A DNA stretch of 64,000 nt from Candidatus Intricatilinea gracilis (GTDB lineage: Bacteria > Pseudomonadota > Gammaproteobacteria > Burkholderiales > Burkholderiaceae_C). The position numbers were made by a program, and so were the translations under genes. The notes under the pieces were generated by a model that saw nothing but the letters and a program-made list of their open reading frames with translations, did no database searches and had not been told where the DNA came from. Position 1 is the stretch's first letter; every line of letters starts with the position of its first letter. Below, piece after piece: positions 30,502 to 40,660 of this stretch. The stretch is from contig JADJDQ010000021.1 in NCBI GenBank assembly GCA_016702605.1, positions 868,001 to 932,000 of the forward strand, written 5' to 3'.

Positions 30502-31494
30502 CTACCGCTTGTCTTCGTCCTGCTGGCCACGGTTGTGACGCTGCGGCTCGTCGCCGCGCTGCCCTGGCTTGCTGTCCTGCTGGCGCTGCTGCTGCGTCGG
30601 CGCCTGGCGTTCGGGCTTGTGGGGCGGCGTGGTGTGTGACTTCACCGCGCCCGGTGAGTTGAACTCGTTCGGCCTGGGGGTGGCTGCCACGGGGGGGGCG
30701 CCGCGGTTGTTCGATTGCCGCTGCGTGGTGGTGCGCAGCGCCTGATGTTCATGCTGCAGCTGGTTGGCCGTGGGGCCGGCACGGCGACCCGACTGCTGCT
30801 GCACCTCGACCGGTGTGGGCCGGGCGTTCACGCCGCCGAGTCCGCCGTTGAAGCTGGCGCGATTGCTGTTGTGGTTGCTGAACGAGGTGCTGCGATAGGT
30901 GTAGCGGGTGGCGCTGCCGCTGACGTTGTTCACGCTGGTGTTGTAGTGGAACTGGCCACCTTCCCAGCGCCCACCCTGATAGCCATAACCGCTGTAGCCA
31001 TGACCGTAGTCGATGCCGCCGTAGTAGCCGACCCGTTCGGCCCAGTACCCCGCATGCCAGCGATAGGCGTTGCTCTCGAAACCCCACCAGCCCGGCGTCC
31101 ACAACAAGCCCGGTTGTGGCGCCAGGGCCCAGTTGCCGGGCACCCAGAAGTAGTCGAAGTCCTCGGCATTCCAGGCCCAGTAGCCCGGCAGCCAGAGGTA
31201 ACCTTCACCGGCCAGTGTGGGCTGAACGTAAAAGGGCAGGGGCGGCGGACCGACACGGATCGACACGGTGATCTGCGCCTGGGCCACACGTGGGGCCAGC
31301 AGGGTCAGGCCAAGCGGCACGAGCAGTGTGGTCATCACTGCGGGCACGCTCAGTGGCATGACCTGGCTGGCCACGGCAGCGGCCAGCAGGGCTGCACCAC
31401 GCGCAATCTGCCGCGGCGCCCTGGGGCGATCGACGCTTGTGCGGGCACCGGGCGCCTGGCGTCCTGCGCCGTGGGGTTCGTCGTGATGACTCAT
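30502..31494 (-). CDS. YXWGXW-repeat exported protein
   Basis: 330 residues. A hydrophobic signal-like stretch lies late (about residues 35-72, ending VAQAQ), preceded by a charged leader, so the true start may be further in. Residues ~95-170 hold the aromatic YXWGXW-type repeats (YLWLPGYWAWNAEDFDYFWV, GLLWTPGWWGFESNAYRWHA). The C-terminal 130 residues are Gln/Asn/Pro-rich and disordered. Such proteins are common near envelope-stress genes in Burkholderiales; their function is unknown. It converges on the AsmA-like gene. Confidence 0.82.
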   Translation of the reverse strand: MSHHDEPHGAGRQAPGARTSVDRPRAPRQIARGAALLAAAVASQVMPLSVPAVMTTLLVPLGLTLLAPRVAQAQITVSIRVGPPPLPFYVQPTLAGEGYLWLPGYWAWNAEDFDYFWVPGNWALAPQPGLLWTPGWWGFESNAYRWHAGYWAERVGYYGGIDYGHGYSGYGYQGGRWEGGQFHYNTSVNNVSGSATRYTYRSTSFSNHNSNRASFNGGLGGVNARPTPVEVQQQSGRRAGPTANQLQHEHQALRTTTQRQSNNRGAPPVAATPRPNEFNSPGAVKSHTTPPHKPERQAPTQQQRQQDSKPGQRGDEPQRHNRGQQDEDKR

Positions 31495-31684
31495 GGAAGT
31501 TTCCTCATCGGCCGCGACCGGGTGGTGCCGCTGCCTGGCTGACCGGCGCTGGGACCGACCACACGCACGCGCGGTCTGGACATGTCCGCACTATCGACCC
31601 GGACCTGCCCGGGGCACGTAGGACAAGGCCTTGTCACAACGGTGCATTCAGCCGGTGCCTGCGGGCATGTGTGCCGCAGTCGCC

Positions 31685-31740
31685 GAGTGAGTCGGCGAGT
31701 GAGTCGGAGAGCGAGTCGATGAGCGAGTCGACGAGTGAGG
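31685..31740. repeat. 12-bp tandem repeat, about 4.5 units
   Basis: Units start at 31685 (GAGTGAGTCGGC), 31697 (GAGTGAGTCGGA), 31709 (GAGCGAGTCGAT), 31721 (GAGCGAGTCGAC) and a partial unit at 31733 (GAGTGAGG). It lies in the intergenic region (31495-31846) between the YXWGXW gene and the DUF3309 gene, which otherwise holds no supported gene. One frame encodes Ser/Glu repeats, but it lacks a plausible start and family. Confidence 0.8.
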
Positions 31741-31846
31741 TGCAGTCGACCTGACCATCGTGCGTCAGCGCACCGACTGCGCCAGGGCAAGCCTAGCCTT
31801 TGTATCGAACTGAATCATTCACCCCGAGTTACTACTGGAGTTCGTC

Positions 31847-32004
31847 ATGAGTCTGGGCACCATCCTGCTGATCGTTCTTGTATTGCTGCTGGTCGGCGCA
31901 TTTCCGACCTGGCCGCACGCGCAAAGCTGGGGCTACGGCCCGGTCGGTGGTGTCGGCACCTTGCTGGTCATCGTTGTCGTGCTGCTGCTGCTCGGCCGGT
32001 TGTG

Positions 32005-32005
<1 letters not shown>
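31847..32005 (+). CDS. DUF3309 small membrane protein
   Basis: 52 residues: two membrane helices (LGTILLIVLVLLLVGAFP and VGTLLVIVVVLLLLGRL) joined by WPHAQSWGYGPVGG, the exact plan of DUF3309 proteins, which are frequent in proteobacterial stress regions and of unknown role. A GGAG lies about 9 bp upstream of the ATG. The TGA at 32003-32005 overlaps the ATG of the next gene, so the two are translationally coupled. Confidence 0.88.
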
Positions 32006-33321
<1,316 letters not shown>

Positions 33322-33347
33322 CATGTCGTGGCACGTCGGCACGGGAC

Positions 33348-34772
33348 ATGATGCTTGCGCCCCACACACACCTGTCCCGTGGGGGTGGGGTCGTGAGTTT
33401 GCTGCTGCTTGTGTTGTCCTTGCTGGCGCTGCTGGGCGCTGCGGGATGCAGCAGTCTGCCGCGCTTCGTGCCCGACCTGGCGCGCCCCGGCCCGAGCTCG
33501 GTGCGTATGGCCGGCGCACAAGGCCCGCTCAGTGCGGCACAAAGCCGTGTGGTGCTGGCTCGCCTGGCGGCCAAGGGTCAGCCGACCGACATCTTTGCGC
33601 GCCACCTGGCGCTCGAGGAGGCCATCGTCGGCAGCCCGCTCACCACAGGCAACGCCGTCACGCTGCTGCAGGATGGCCCGGCCACCTACACGGCGATGTT
33701 CGCGGCCATCGCGGGCGCGCGCGATCACATCAACATGGAAACCTACATCCTCGACGACGACGAGGTGGGTGATCGTTTCGCGCAAGCGCTCTTGGCCAAG
33801 CAACGAGTAGGTGTGCAGGTCAACCTGATACGCGACAGTGCCGGCACCTACGCCACACCTGTGGCCTTCTTCGAGTGCCTGAGTGCTGCGGGCATCCAGG
33901 TGCTGGAGTTCAACCCGATCAACCCGCTCACCGCACGCGACGACTGGGCCTGGAACCAGCGTGACCACCGCAAGCTGCTCATCGTCGATGGCCGCGTGGC
34001 GTTCCTGGGTGGCATCAACATCAGCAGTGTGTATTCGGGCGGGTCTTTCAGGCACAGGAAGCTCAGGCCGGGTGATGCGGCACCGCCCTGGCGTGACACC
34101 GACCTGCGTCTGCAGGGCCCGGTGGTGGCCGAGTTGCAGAAACTCTTCATCACTGCCTGGCGCGAGCAGCAGGGCCCCGAACTGGCACCACGCAACTACT
34201 TTCCCGAGCCCGAACCTGCCGGCAAGCAGGTGGTGCGCGCCATCGGTAGCTCACCGGGTGAGACCGTCAGCCTGATGTACACGACGCTGCTGTCGGCGAT
34301 CGGAAGTGCCGAGACCAGCGTGCACATCACCAATGCCTACTTCGTGCCCGATCCGCAGCTGCTGGACACGCTGCAAGCCGCGGCGCGGCGCGGCGTCGAC
34401 GTGCAGCTGATCCTGCCCAGCCGCACCGATTCGTGGCTGGTATTCAACGCTGGTCGCGGCTATTACGACCGGTTGCTTGTGGCCGGGGTGAAGATCGCCG
34501 AGCGGCGCGGCGTGATCCTGCATTCGAAGACCGCCCTGGTCGACGGCGTGTGGGGCACGGTCGGGTCGACCAATCTCGACTGGCGCAGCTTCCTGCACAA
34601 CCACGAGCTCGACGCTGTGGTGCTGGGGGCCGAGTTCGGTGCCCAGCTGCAGGCCATGTTCGATCGTGACCTGGCGGCATCCGACCCGGTCACGCTGCAG
34701 GACTGGCGCAATCGTCCGCTGCAGCTGCGGGTCAAGGAGCTGTTTGCGCGCCTGTGGGCCTACTGGCTCTGA
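33348..34772 (+). CDS. Phospholipase D / cardiolipin-synthase-family lipoprotein
   Basis: 474 residues. The N-terminus has a lipobox-like LLGAAGCSS, unusual for classical cardiolipin synthases. Two PLD domains follow: the first HKD-type motif reads NQRDHRKLLIVDGRVAFLGG, the second ILHSKTALVDGVWGTVGSTN with LDWRSFLHNHEL. The family joins or hydrolyses phospholipid head groups. Two adjacent ATGs (33348, 33351) are possible; the first is given. It lies 26 bp after the sorbosone-dehydrogenase-like gene, so it is probably in the same operon. Confidence 0.9.
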   Translation: MMLAPHTHLSRGGGVVSLLLLVLSLLALLGAAGCSSLPRFVPDLARPGPSSVRMAGAQGPLSAAQSRVVLARLAAKGQPTDIFARHLALEEAIVGSPLTTGNAVTLLQDGPATYTAMFAAIAGARDHINMETYILDDDEVGDRFAQALLAKQRVGVQVNLIRDSAGTYATPVAFFECLSAAGIQVLEFNPINPLTARDDWAWNQRDHRKLLIVDGRVAFLGGINISSVYSGGSFRHRKLRPGDAAPPWRDTDLRLQGPVVAELQKLFITAWREQQGPELAPRNYFPEPEPAGKQVVRAIGSSPGETVSLMYTTLLSAIGSAETSVHITNAYFVPDPQLLDTLQAAARRGVDVQLILPSRTDSWLVFNAGRGYYDRLLVAGVKIAERRGVILHSKTALVDGVWGTVGSTNLDWRSFLHNHELDAVVLGAEFGAQLQAMFDRDLAASDPVTLQDWRNRPLQLRVKELFARLWAYWL

Positions 34773-34950
34773 GCCTGGTCACGGCGTGTTCGGCGTCGCA
34801 CAGACGTTGCACCGATGTCGCTCTACAACGATGCAGCGCGGCTCATGCCGCCCCACCGCCTTGCCGCGAAGGAGCTCCCGTGCGAATCGACTCGACCAGC
34901 CCGACGACCCCCACCCCCACCCCCAACCTGTGTCCGGGAGGGCTCTTGCC

Positions 34951-36000
34951 ATGAACGTCAACATGAACTGGCTTGCTCGGCAGGTGCCGACCGAGCAACG
35001 CGACGACTGGTCCCGCGGCGGTGGCAGCTGGGGTCAGACCTTGCCGGCCCCGGTGCCCGAAACAAGCGCGAAGCCGGCAGCCGTACGCCTGGACCGTGTG
35101 GTGCGACCGGTGCGGCAGGACCCGGGGCAGTTGATGGATGCAGCCCTTCAACCGGTCACACCAGACCGCACCGCTGCCGACTGGGAACACACGATCGGGG
35201 TGTGCAGGGCGCGGTTGGCCGACATCGCGGCCGCGAGCCTGCCACTTGCAGCGGATGTTGCCCGGCCAGGTCGCCTGCATGAGCTGCGGCTCGACGTACT
35301 CGAATGCGCCAGCCTGCTCGACCAGCTGCACGGCACACTGGCGCAGGAGGTCGAACGCCGGCGCAGCCTAGAGTTCGAGGCATCCAACGCCCGCGCCGCA
35401 TTGGCGATGGTGCGCGCGCAACTGCTCGGTGCACGTGGCCTGGTGGTGCCCAACCGTCCGGCCAGCAGCACCGACGAACTCACCGGCCTGGCCGATCGAG
35501 ACAGCCTGGGCGAACGCTTGCGCCAGATGACGAGTGGCCAAGGTCGAAGCCGGCCCGCCCTGGCGATGCTGGTGTTGGATCTCGATGGTTTCGCCGCGAT
35601 CAACGAAGCGCACGGTTGCGAGACCGGTGACGCCTTGCTGCGCATCGTGGCCGCCCGGCTGGTGCGTGCGCTGCGCTGCGACGATCTGGTCAGCCGGCTT
35701 GGTGGCGACGAGTTCGCCTGCCTGCTGGCCAATGTGCCCAGCCGCGACATGCTGACCCACCTGGCCTGCAAGCTGTTCGACAGTGTCGCCGCACCTGTGC
35801 GGATCGGACCGCTGCAACTCACCGTGCGGCCCAGCATCGGCATCGCCACCTGCCCAGACGACGGTGAGGACGCCTCGGCACTGGTGACAAGTGCGCGGGC
35901 AGCCGATCGGCGGGCCCGCCAGCAAGGCAGTGGCTATGCCTTCTACGACCCGCCGATCGCTCCCCCATCGGCCCACCCCGGCGCCAGCGCGACCAGCTAG
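34951..36000 (+). CDS. GGDEF-domain diguanylate cyclase
   Basis: 349 residues, no membrane helix. Residues ~1-170 are unassigned, ending in a short coiled coil (EVERRRSLEFEASNARAAL). The GGDEF domain covers ~175-335 with TDELTGLADRDSL, LVLDLDGFAAINEAHGCETG and an intact active site RLGGDEFACLL, so it should make cyclic-di-GMP. No RxxD inhibitory site is obvious upstream of GGDEF. The gene ends with TAG. A link to surface attachment and envelope functions is inferred from its neighbours. Confidence 0.88.
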   Translation: MNVNMNWLARQVPTEQRDDWSRGGGSWGQTLPAPVPETSAKPAAVRLDRVVRPVRQDPGQLMDAALQPVTPDRTAADWEHTIGVCRARLADIAAASLPLAADVARPGRLHELRLDVLECASLLDQLHGTLAQEVERRRSLEFEASNARAALAMVRAQLLGARGLVVPNRPASSTDELTGLADRDSLGERLRQMTSGQGRSRPALAMLVLDLDGFAAINEAHGCETGDALLRIVAARLVRALRCDDLVSRLGGDEFACLLANVPSRDMLTHLACKLFDSVAAPVRIGPLQLTVRPSIGIATCPDDGEDASALVTSARAADRRARQQGSGYAFYDPPIAPPSAHPGASATS

Positions 36001-36056
36001 TGATGCCTGCACTCGAGCCTTTCAAAGACTCACGGATCTTCAAAGGAGACTAGATC

Positions 36057-36641
36057 ATGCAAACCTTCATGGGCAAGACCACACACGCAGCGCGCTGCCT
36101 GGCACTTGCGGCACTTGCCGCCCTTTCGCTGGTACCCATGGTGCAAGCCCAGGACTACGGCGACCGCGGCCTTGACGGGCGCGAGCAGCACAACTTCCAT
36201 CGCCGCGGCGGTGAACGCCTGTTCCAGGCCAAGGTGCTCGACGCACGCGCGGTGATAGGCACTCCCGAGCGGCGCTGCTGGATTGAACGCGGCCAGGTGA
36301 CCCAGGAGCAGCGCCGCGGCGGGCCCAGCGTGCCCGGGGCGGTGGTCGGCGCGGTGATCGGCGGCATCCTCGGCCACCAGATCGGCGAGGGGTTTGGCAA
36401 GGACGTGGCTACTGCCGGTGGGGTAGTGGCCGGTGCCGCAGTAGGCGCCCAGGTCGGGCGTGGTGAAATCGTCACCACACGTGGCCCCGACGTACAACGC
36501 TGCACCGAGGGACCGCCCAACGCACGCCCCGACTACTGGGACGTGACGTATCGGTTCCGCGGTCGCCAGCATCGCATGCAGATGAGCAACGAGCCCGGCC
36601 GCACGATCACGGTCAACCGTCAGGGTGAGCCACGTGGCTGA
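36057..36641 (+). CDS. Glycine-zipper 2TM (SlyB/Rick_17kDa-like) exported protein
   Basis: 194 residues: signal peptide (CLALAALAALSLVPMVQAQ), a central glycine zipper (GAVVGAVIGGILGHQIGEGF and GGVVAGAAVGAQVG) that inserts in or crosses the outer membrane, and a C-terminal beta part (YWDVTYRFRGRQHRMQMSN). A strong AAGGAG ribosome site precedes the ATG. Its 3' end overlaps the next small gene by 17 bp. Confidence 0.87.
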   Translation: MQTFMGKTTHAARCLALAALAALSLVPMVQAQDYGDRGLDGREQHNFHRRGGERLFQAKVLDARAVIGTPERRCWIERGQVTQEQRRGGPSVPGAVVGAVIGGILGHQIGEGFGKDVATAGGVVAGAAVGAQVGRGEIVTTRGPDVQRCTEGPPNARPDYWDVTYRFRGRQHRMQMSNEPGRTITVNRQGEPRG

Positions 36642-37044
36642 TCGGCGCGTCGAAGTTGCCCTGGTGCTGCTGGCAGGTCTGGCAATGTCGGCAGCCCATG
36701 GCGCGCCGATGTCGCTGGCCGACTTCCGGTCGGACCAGGCGCGTATCGGCGCCGACTTCACGAGCGCACGCGCGAATTGCGCCAGGCAGGCTGCCAATGC
36801 AGCCAGGGTCTGCGCCGAAGAGGCACGGGCGGCACACAGCCTGGCGCGTGCCGAACTCGACTACAGGTACAGCGGCAAGCTGGAGGACCAGCGTCACATC
36901 GTTGTTGTCGCGGCCAACAACGCCTATTCGGTGGCCCGGCTCAAGTGTGGTGATCAGGCGCGTGGCAATCGTGAGGTCTGCGTCCAGCAGGCCCGCTCGG
37001 ACCTGAGCAAGGCCCTGGCCGATCCGGGCAGGGTCTGGCCCTGA
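36625..37044 (+). CDS. Hypothetical exported protein with conserved cysteines
   Basis: About 139 residues from GTG at 36625 (GTG at 36634 is an alternative). A signal peptide (ALVLLAGLAMSAAHGAP) is followed by a helical domain with four cysteines (ANCARQAANAARVCAEE; LKCGDQARGNREVCVQQ) spaced like two disulphide-linked helices. No family is recognised. It overlaps the glycine-zipper gene and ends just before a hairpin terminator, so the two form an operon. Confidence 0.65.
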   Translation: MSHVADRRVEVALVLLAGLAMSAAHGAPMSLADFRSDQARIGADFTSARANCARQAANAARVCAEEARAAHSLARAELDYRYSGKLEDQRHIVVVAANNAYSVARLKCGDQARGNREVCVQQARSDLSKALADPGRVWP

Positions 37045-37075
37045 CACCGACATCACCCGGCAGATCCAGGCATGA

Positions 37076-37099
37076 CAAGGCCCGCACGAGCGGGCCTTG
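37076..37099 (+). terminator. Hairpin terminator
   Basis: Perfect 10-bp stem CAAGGCCCGC / GCGGGCCTTG with loop ACGA, 31 bp after the preceding stop codon, followed by TTGC. It ends the glycine-zipper operon. Confidence 0.8.
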
Positions 37100-37123
37100 T
37101 TGCATCCAGTGGTGGGACGCCTG

Positions 37124-37141
37124 GGCCCGCCGCGGCGGGCC
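37124..37141 (-). terminator. Hairpin downstream of the phasin gene
   Basis: Palindromic GGCCCGCC-GC-GGCGGGCC, 8 bp after the phasin stop on the minus strand. It is probably the phasin terminator, although no clear T-run follows. Confidence 0.5.
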
Positions 37142-37149
37142 TTGCTGGA

Positions 37150-37530
37150 TCAGGCCGCAGCGGCGCGGACATGGCGCATCTGCGCCTGGCTGGCTTCGGC
37201 CATCTTGCCGGTTGCCTCGCGTGTTTGCTTGACCATGGCTTCCTGACCTTGTGACAGCAAGGCGGTGCTGGTCTGCGCGAATTCACTCATGAACTCGGTG
37301 TAGTTCCTGGCCAGACCCTGCATCAGTTGCAGCATTGCGGTGGACTGCATCAGCTTGGAGAGTGCCTCCTGGTTCTGCTGCATCTGCTGAATGGGGCCGC
37401 CTGCTGCGGGCATGGGGATCGCATCGGGTGGCACGCTGAACTTGGTCAGCACCGCCATGTTGGCCTGCACCAGCTTGATGAACGGTTGCATGGTCGATTG
37501 AAAGGCGTTCTGGAGTTGATTGTCTTGCAT
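37150..37530 (-). CDS. Phasin-like protein
   Basis: 126 residues, fully helical and Gln/Met/Ala-rich, with no signal or membrane helix: MQDNQLQNAFQSTMQPFIKL, LMQGLARNYTEFMSEFAQTS, QEAMVKQTREATGKMAEASQ. This is the pattern of phasins, which coat polyhydroxyalkanoate granules. AAGG precedes the ATG. No PHA synthase gene is nearby. In this family some members act as general granule or stress proteins. Confidence 0.75.
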   Translation of the reverse strand: MQDNQLQNAFQSTMQPFIKLVQANMAVLTKFSVPPDAIPMPAAGGPIQQMQQNQEALSKLMQSTAMLQLMQGLARNYTEFMSEFAQTSTALLSQGQEAMVKQTREATGKMAEASQAQMRHVRAAAA

Positions 37531-37755
37531 GGAGAGCCTTTGGTTGATCTGCACCCGCCGGCCGGCAGGAGTTGCCGATGGCGTGGCACAGGATTGCGCT
37601 GCCTGATCGGCAGTGCGCGGTGAGGTCACGGCCTGCCAGGCCGAGTTCCAGCAGGCACCGTACCCCGGCACGCCGAGCGGGTCTGTTGCTCAACACACAT
37701 TGATGCAGGTGTGGACAGTGCCGAGTCGCGGTCCTGGTGCTCGCACTCGAGCGAC

Positions 37756-38883
37756 TCAGCGCTGGCTGGGATCGACCGGGCCAGCATCAGGCGTGGCGCC
37801 CTTGTCGGGCGTGACAACAGACGCTGGATGAGGCAGCGCCAGTTGCCACACCGCGATGAACATGGCCGCGATGGCCGGGCCGATGACAAAGCCGTTCAGG
37901 CCGAACACCACCATGCCACCCAGGGTGGTTGTCATCACCAGGTAGTCGGGCATGCCGGTGTCCTTGCCCACCAGGATGGGGCGAAGCAGGTTGTCGACCA
38001 GGCCGATCACCATGACGCCGTAGGCAATCAGCAGCACACCCTGCAAGATCGAACCCGAGGCGATGAAGTAGATCGCCACCGGTGCCCAGACCAGGGCGGC
38101 ACCGATGGCTGGCAGCAACGACAGGAAGGCCATGACCGCACCCCACAGGATGGGAGCACTGACATCGAGCCACCACAACGCCAGTCCGCCCAGTGCGCCC
38201 TGCGTGGCCGCCACCGTGAGATTGCCCTTCACGGTGGCACGAATCACGGTGGTGAAACGCCAGAGCAGATCGGCCTTGTGTGCGGGCGACAGGGGCAGGC
38301 CACGCAGTGCGGCACGACTGAGGCGATCACCGTCGCGCACCAGGAAGAACGACAGGTACAACATGACGAAGAGGTTGACGCCGAGGCCGAAGGTGTCCTG
38401 GCCCAGACCGAAGGCGCGCCCTGCAATGAACTGGCTGCCTTGCGCCATGGCGGCCGTGAGCTGGCGTTGCAGGCTGTCGAAGTTGGCCATTCCGAAGCGG
38501 CGCAGCAGGTCGAGTACCCACTGCGGCAGGGCGACGAAGACACCACGAAGGTACAGCGCCGGATTCAGGTCACCCGACTGCAGGCGCTGGTACAGGCCCA
38601 TCGCCTCGCGTGCAAGCGACATCGTGAGCAACACGAAAGGCAGGATCACGATCACACACACCAGTACCAGTGTGACCAGCGCAGCGGGTGTGGGGCGTCC
38701 ACCCAGACGCGCTGTCAGCTTCACATGGACGGGCTGGAACAGAAGCGCGATGATGGCCGCCCACATGATGGCGCCACCAAACGGCAGCAGTATCCAGGCC
38801 AATGCCAGTGCCGTGATGGCCAGCATGATGAACAGCGCCAGCTGGTGACGCTCGGCCAGTGCAGGGCGTTCGAGATCTGCCAT
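37756..38883 (-). CDS. AI-2E (PerM/YdiK) family transporter
   Basis: 375 residues with eight predicted membrane helices and the family pattern: PFGGAIMWAAIIALLFQPVH near the N-terminus, LYLSFFLVRDGDRLSRAALR in the middle, and GVMVIGLVDNLLRPILVGKD followed by YLVMTTTLGGMVVFGLNGFV near the C-terminus. Family members export small molecules, including AI-2 (TqsA) or sodium in antiporter relatives; the substrate cannot be told here. The ATG at 38883 fits the family start. Confidence 0.9.
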   Translation of the reverse strand: MADLERPALAERHQLALFIMLAITALALAWILLPFGGAIMWAAIIALLFQPVHVKLTARLGGRPTPAALVTLVLVCVIVILPFVLLTMSLAREAMGLYQRLQSGDLNPALYLRGVFVALPQWVLDLLRRFGMANFDSLQRQLTAAMAQGSQFIAGRAFGLGQDTFGLGVNLFVMLYLSFFLVRDGDRLSRAALRGLPLSPAHKADLLWRFTTVIRATVKGNLTVAATQGALGGLALWWLDVSAPILWGAVMAFLSLLPAIGAALVWAPVAIYFIASGSILQGVLLIAYGVMVIGLVDNLLRPILVGKDTGMPDYLVMTTTLGGMVVFGLNGFVIGPAIAAMFIAVWQLALPHPASVVTPDKGATPDAGPVDPSQR

Positions 38884-39131
38884 ATGTCGCAACTCCTCGC
38901 CGGCAACTTGCGGCGCATCGGTCAGTCTATCTGCGCAACCGTCGCCGCCTTGTTCGATACACGACAGAGCTCGGTGTCTGGTGTTGCGCCAGCAACTCGA
39001 CGAGCGGCTGGTGGCCGTGTGCCGGCGTACAGACCTGAACGACAAACGCCTCGACGATAGGTCCACCCGGCAAGCCCGGCTTGCAGTCCCGTCTCTGCCT
39101 CTGGCAGATCACCCTCACCAGGAGTCTTTTC

Positions 39132-39458
39132 ATGAACACCAACAAGCTTCTCGCCACTGCCGTCACCACGGTGGCCTTCGTCAGTTTCATCGGATTGGCC
39201 TATGCCCAGTCGACCAGCGACGGCACCAGCCCACCCGCCACATCGGACGCGCCAGCCACCTCGACTGGCGCGGAGCCGGATTCGAAGTACGTTGCACCGT
39301 CGATGGATGCGTCGACGATGCCGCAGCCTTCGACCAACAGCGCTCCTGCAGCTGATGCCGGCAACTCGGCGAATGGCACGACCAGCCCGACCGAGAGCGC
39401 ACCGAGTGACGGCAGCGCCCCGCTGACCGAAAGGGCTGCCCGCACAGACCGCAATTGA
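39132..39458 (+). CDS. Small secreted low-complexity protein
   Basis: 108 residues: a clear signal peptide (TTVAFVSFIGLAYAQ) and a Ser/Thr/Pro/Ala-rich, probably unstructured mature part. A strong AGGAG lies 8 bp before the ATG. No family is recognised; low-complexity exported proteins like this are frequent next to envelope-stress genes. Confidence 0.65.
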   Translation: MNTNKLLATAVTTVAFVSFIGLAYAQSTSDGTSPPATSDAPATSTGAEPDSKYVAPSMDASTMPQPSTNSAPAADAGNSANGTTSPTESAPSDGSAPLTERAARTDRN

Positions 39459-39580
39459 TCGGTAGCTTGCGACCGACTCATCGCTGGAACAGATCGACGT
39501 GACGGCCCGACGCTGGCAGCTGGTTTGTGCGGCCAACGTCGGGCCGTGACGCCGTGTGATCCAGACGTCGACACATCACC

Positions 39581-40384
39581 ATGAGTCCACCAACACCCAC
39601 GACCGGCGTACTCGCACCGGCTGGTGAACTGGCACAAGCTACACGGCGTGGTCTGCTTGCGGGCATGGCCGTGCTGGTACTCGTGCTGGCACCGGTGGGC
39701 CAGGCGCGCCATAGCCACGCCCCACCGGGGCTGAGCCCTGTTGATGCTGCACAGGCCACCAGGCTGGCAAAGGTGGCGGGGCCGGCGCGCCGTGCCGACT
39801 TTGGTGTGACCACACCGTCGCCGGACGCTCGGTCGATTGCCGACTGGGTGGCAGCCGACAACAGCAATGTCGGCATGGGCTTCTTCATCGTCGACAAACG
39901 CCTTGCGCGTCTGCATGTGTTCGATGCTGGCGCCAGGCTGTTGGCCTCGTCGCCCATCCTGCTTGGTGCAGCGCGTGGTGACGATAGTGTGGTCGGCATC
40001 GGCAACCGACCCCTGGCCGATGTGCGACCCGAGGAACGCACGACACCGGCGGGGCGTTTTGTGTCCGAGCGTGGCCGCAACAGCCTGGGTGACGACGTGA
40101 TCTGGGTCGACTACGACGCTGCCGTGTCCATGCACCGGGTGCGCACCACGTCGGTCGATGAGCACCGCCTGCAACGACTGGCCAGCAGCACACTGGACGA
40201 TCGCCGCATCTCGTGGGGCTGCATCAACGTGCCGGTGGCATTCTTCGACACCTTCGTCTGGCCCATGTTCGATGGCCGGCGGGCGGTGGTTTACGTCCTG
40301 CCCGAGGTGAAGTCGCTGCGTGAGGTGTTCGTCGGGTACGACGCCGATCTTGCGCGTGCCCAGCCCGATCCACTTCACGGTTGA
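39581..40384 (+). CDS. L,D-transpeptidase-like protein 1
   Basis: 267 residues with an N-terminal hydrophobic segment (GLLAGMAVLVLVLAPVGQA) and a YkuD-like domain: IVDKRLARLHVFDAGARLLA, TTPAGRFVSERGRNSLGDDV, HRVRTTS and ISWGCINVPVAFF. The presumed catalytic Cys is in SWGCIN, where the usual SHGC histidine is Trp. It would cross-link peptidoglycan or anchor lipoproteins, if active. A paralogue follows 276 bp downstream. Confidence 0.82.
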   Translation: MSPPTPTTGVLAPAGELAQATRRGLLAGMAVLVLVLAPVGQARHSHAPPGLSPVDAAQATRLAKVAGPARRADFGVTTPSPDARSIADWVAADNSNVGMGFFIVDKRLARLHVFDAGARLLASSPILLGAARGDDSVVGIGNRPLADVRPEERTTPAGRFVSERGRNSLGDDVIWVDYDAAVSMHRVRTTSVDEHRLQRLASSTLDDRRISWGCINVPVAFFDTFVWPMFDGRRAVVYVLPEVKSLREVFVGYDADLARAQPDPLHG

Positions 40385-40660
40385 CCCCGGGTGACCGGGG
40401 GGACATCGCATACAGGCATGCGCCCTGCGGGAGGCACGGGCCCCGCCCACACCATGTCAGGCCTGCCCGCACCGTTCGTGTCAGGCGGCTTGCCCTGCCA
40501 CACATCCACTTGCAGTTCGGCCAAAGGCCAGGCTATTCATCGCCAGAGTGTTACATCGCTCTGTTAGTGTCCGCACCGACGCGGGGCTTGTTGATGCCCT
40601 GTCGTTTGGCCCGCCGGTGTCTGCTGGTGGCTAGTGTGGCGGTCCGCAGATGGTGGTGCA

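Noticed and set aside
31685..31740. CRISPR array
   Set aside because: Units are only 12 bp with no spacers; this is a simple tandem repeat.
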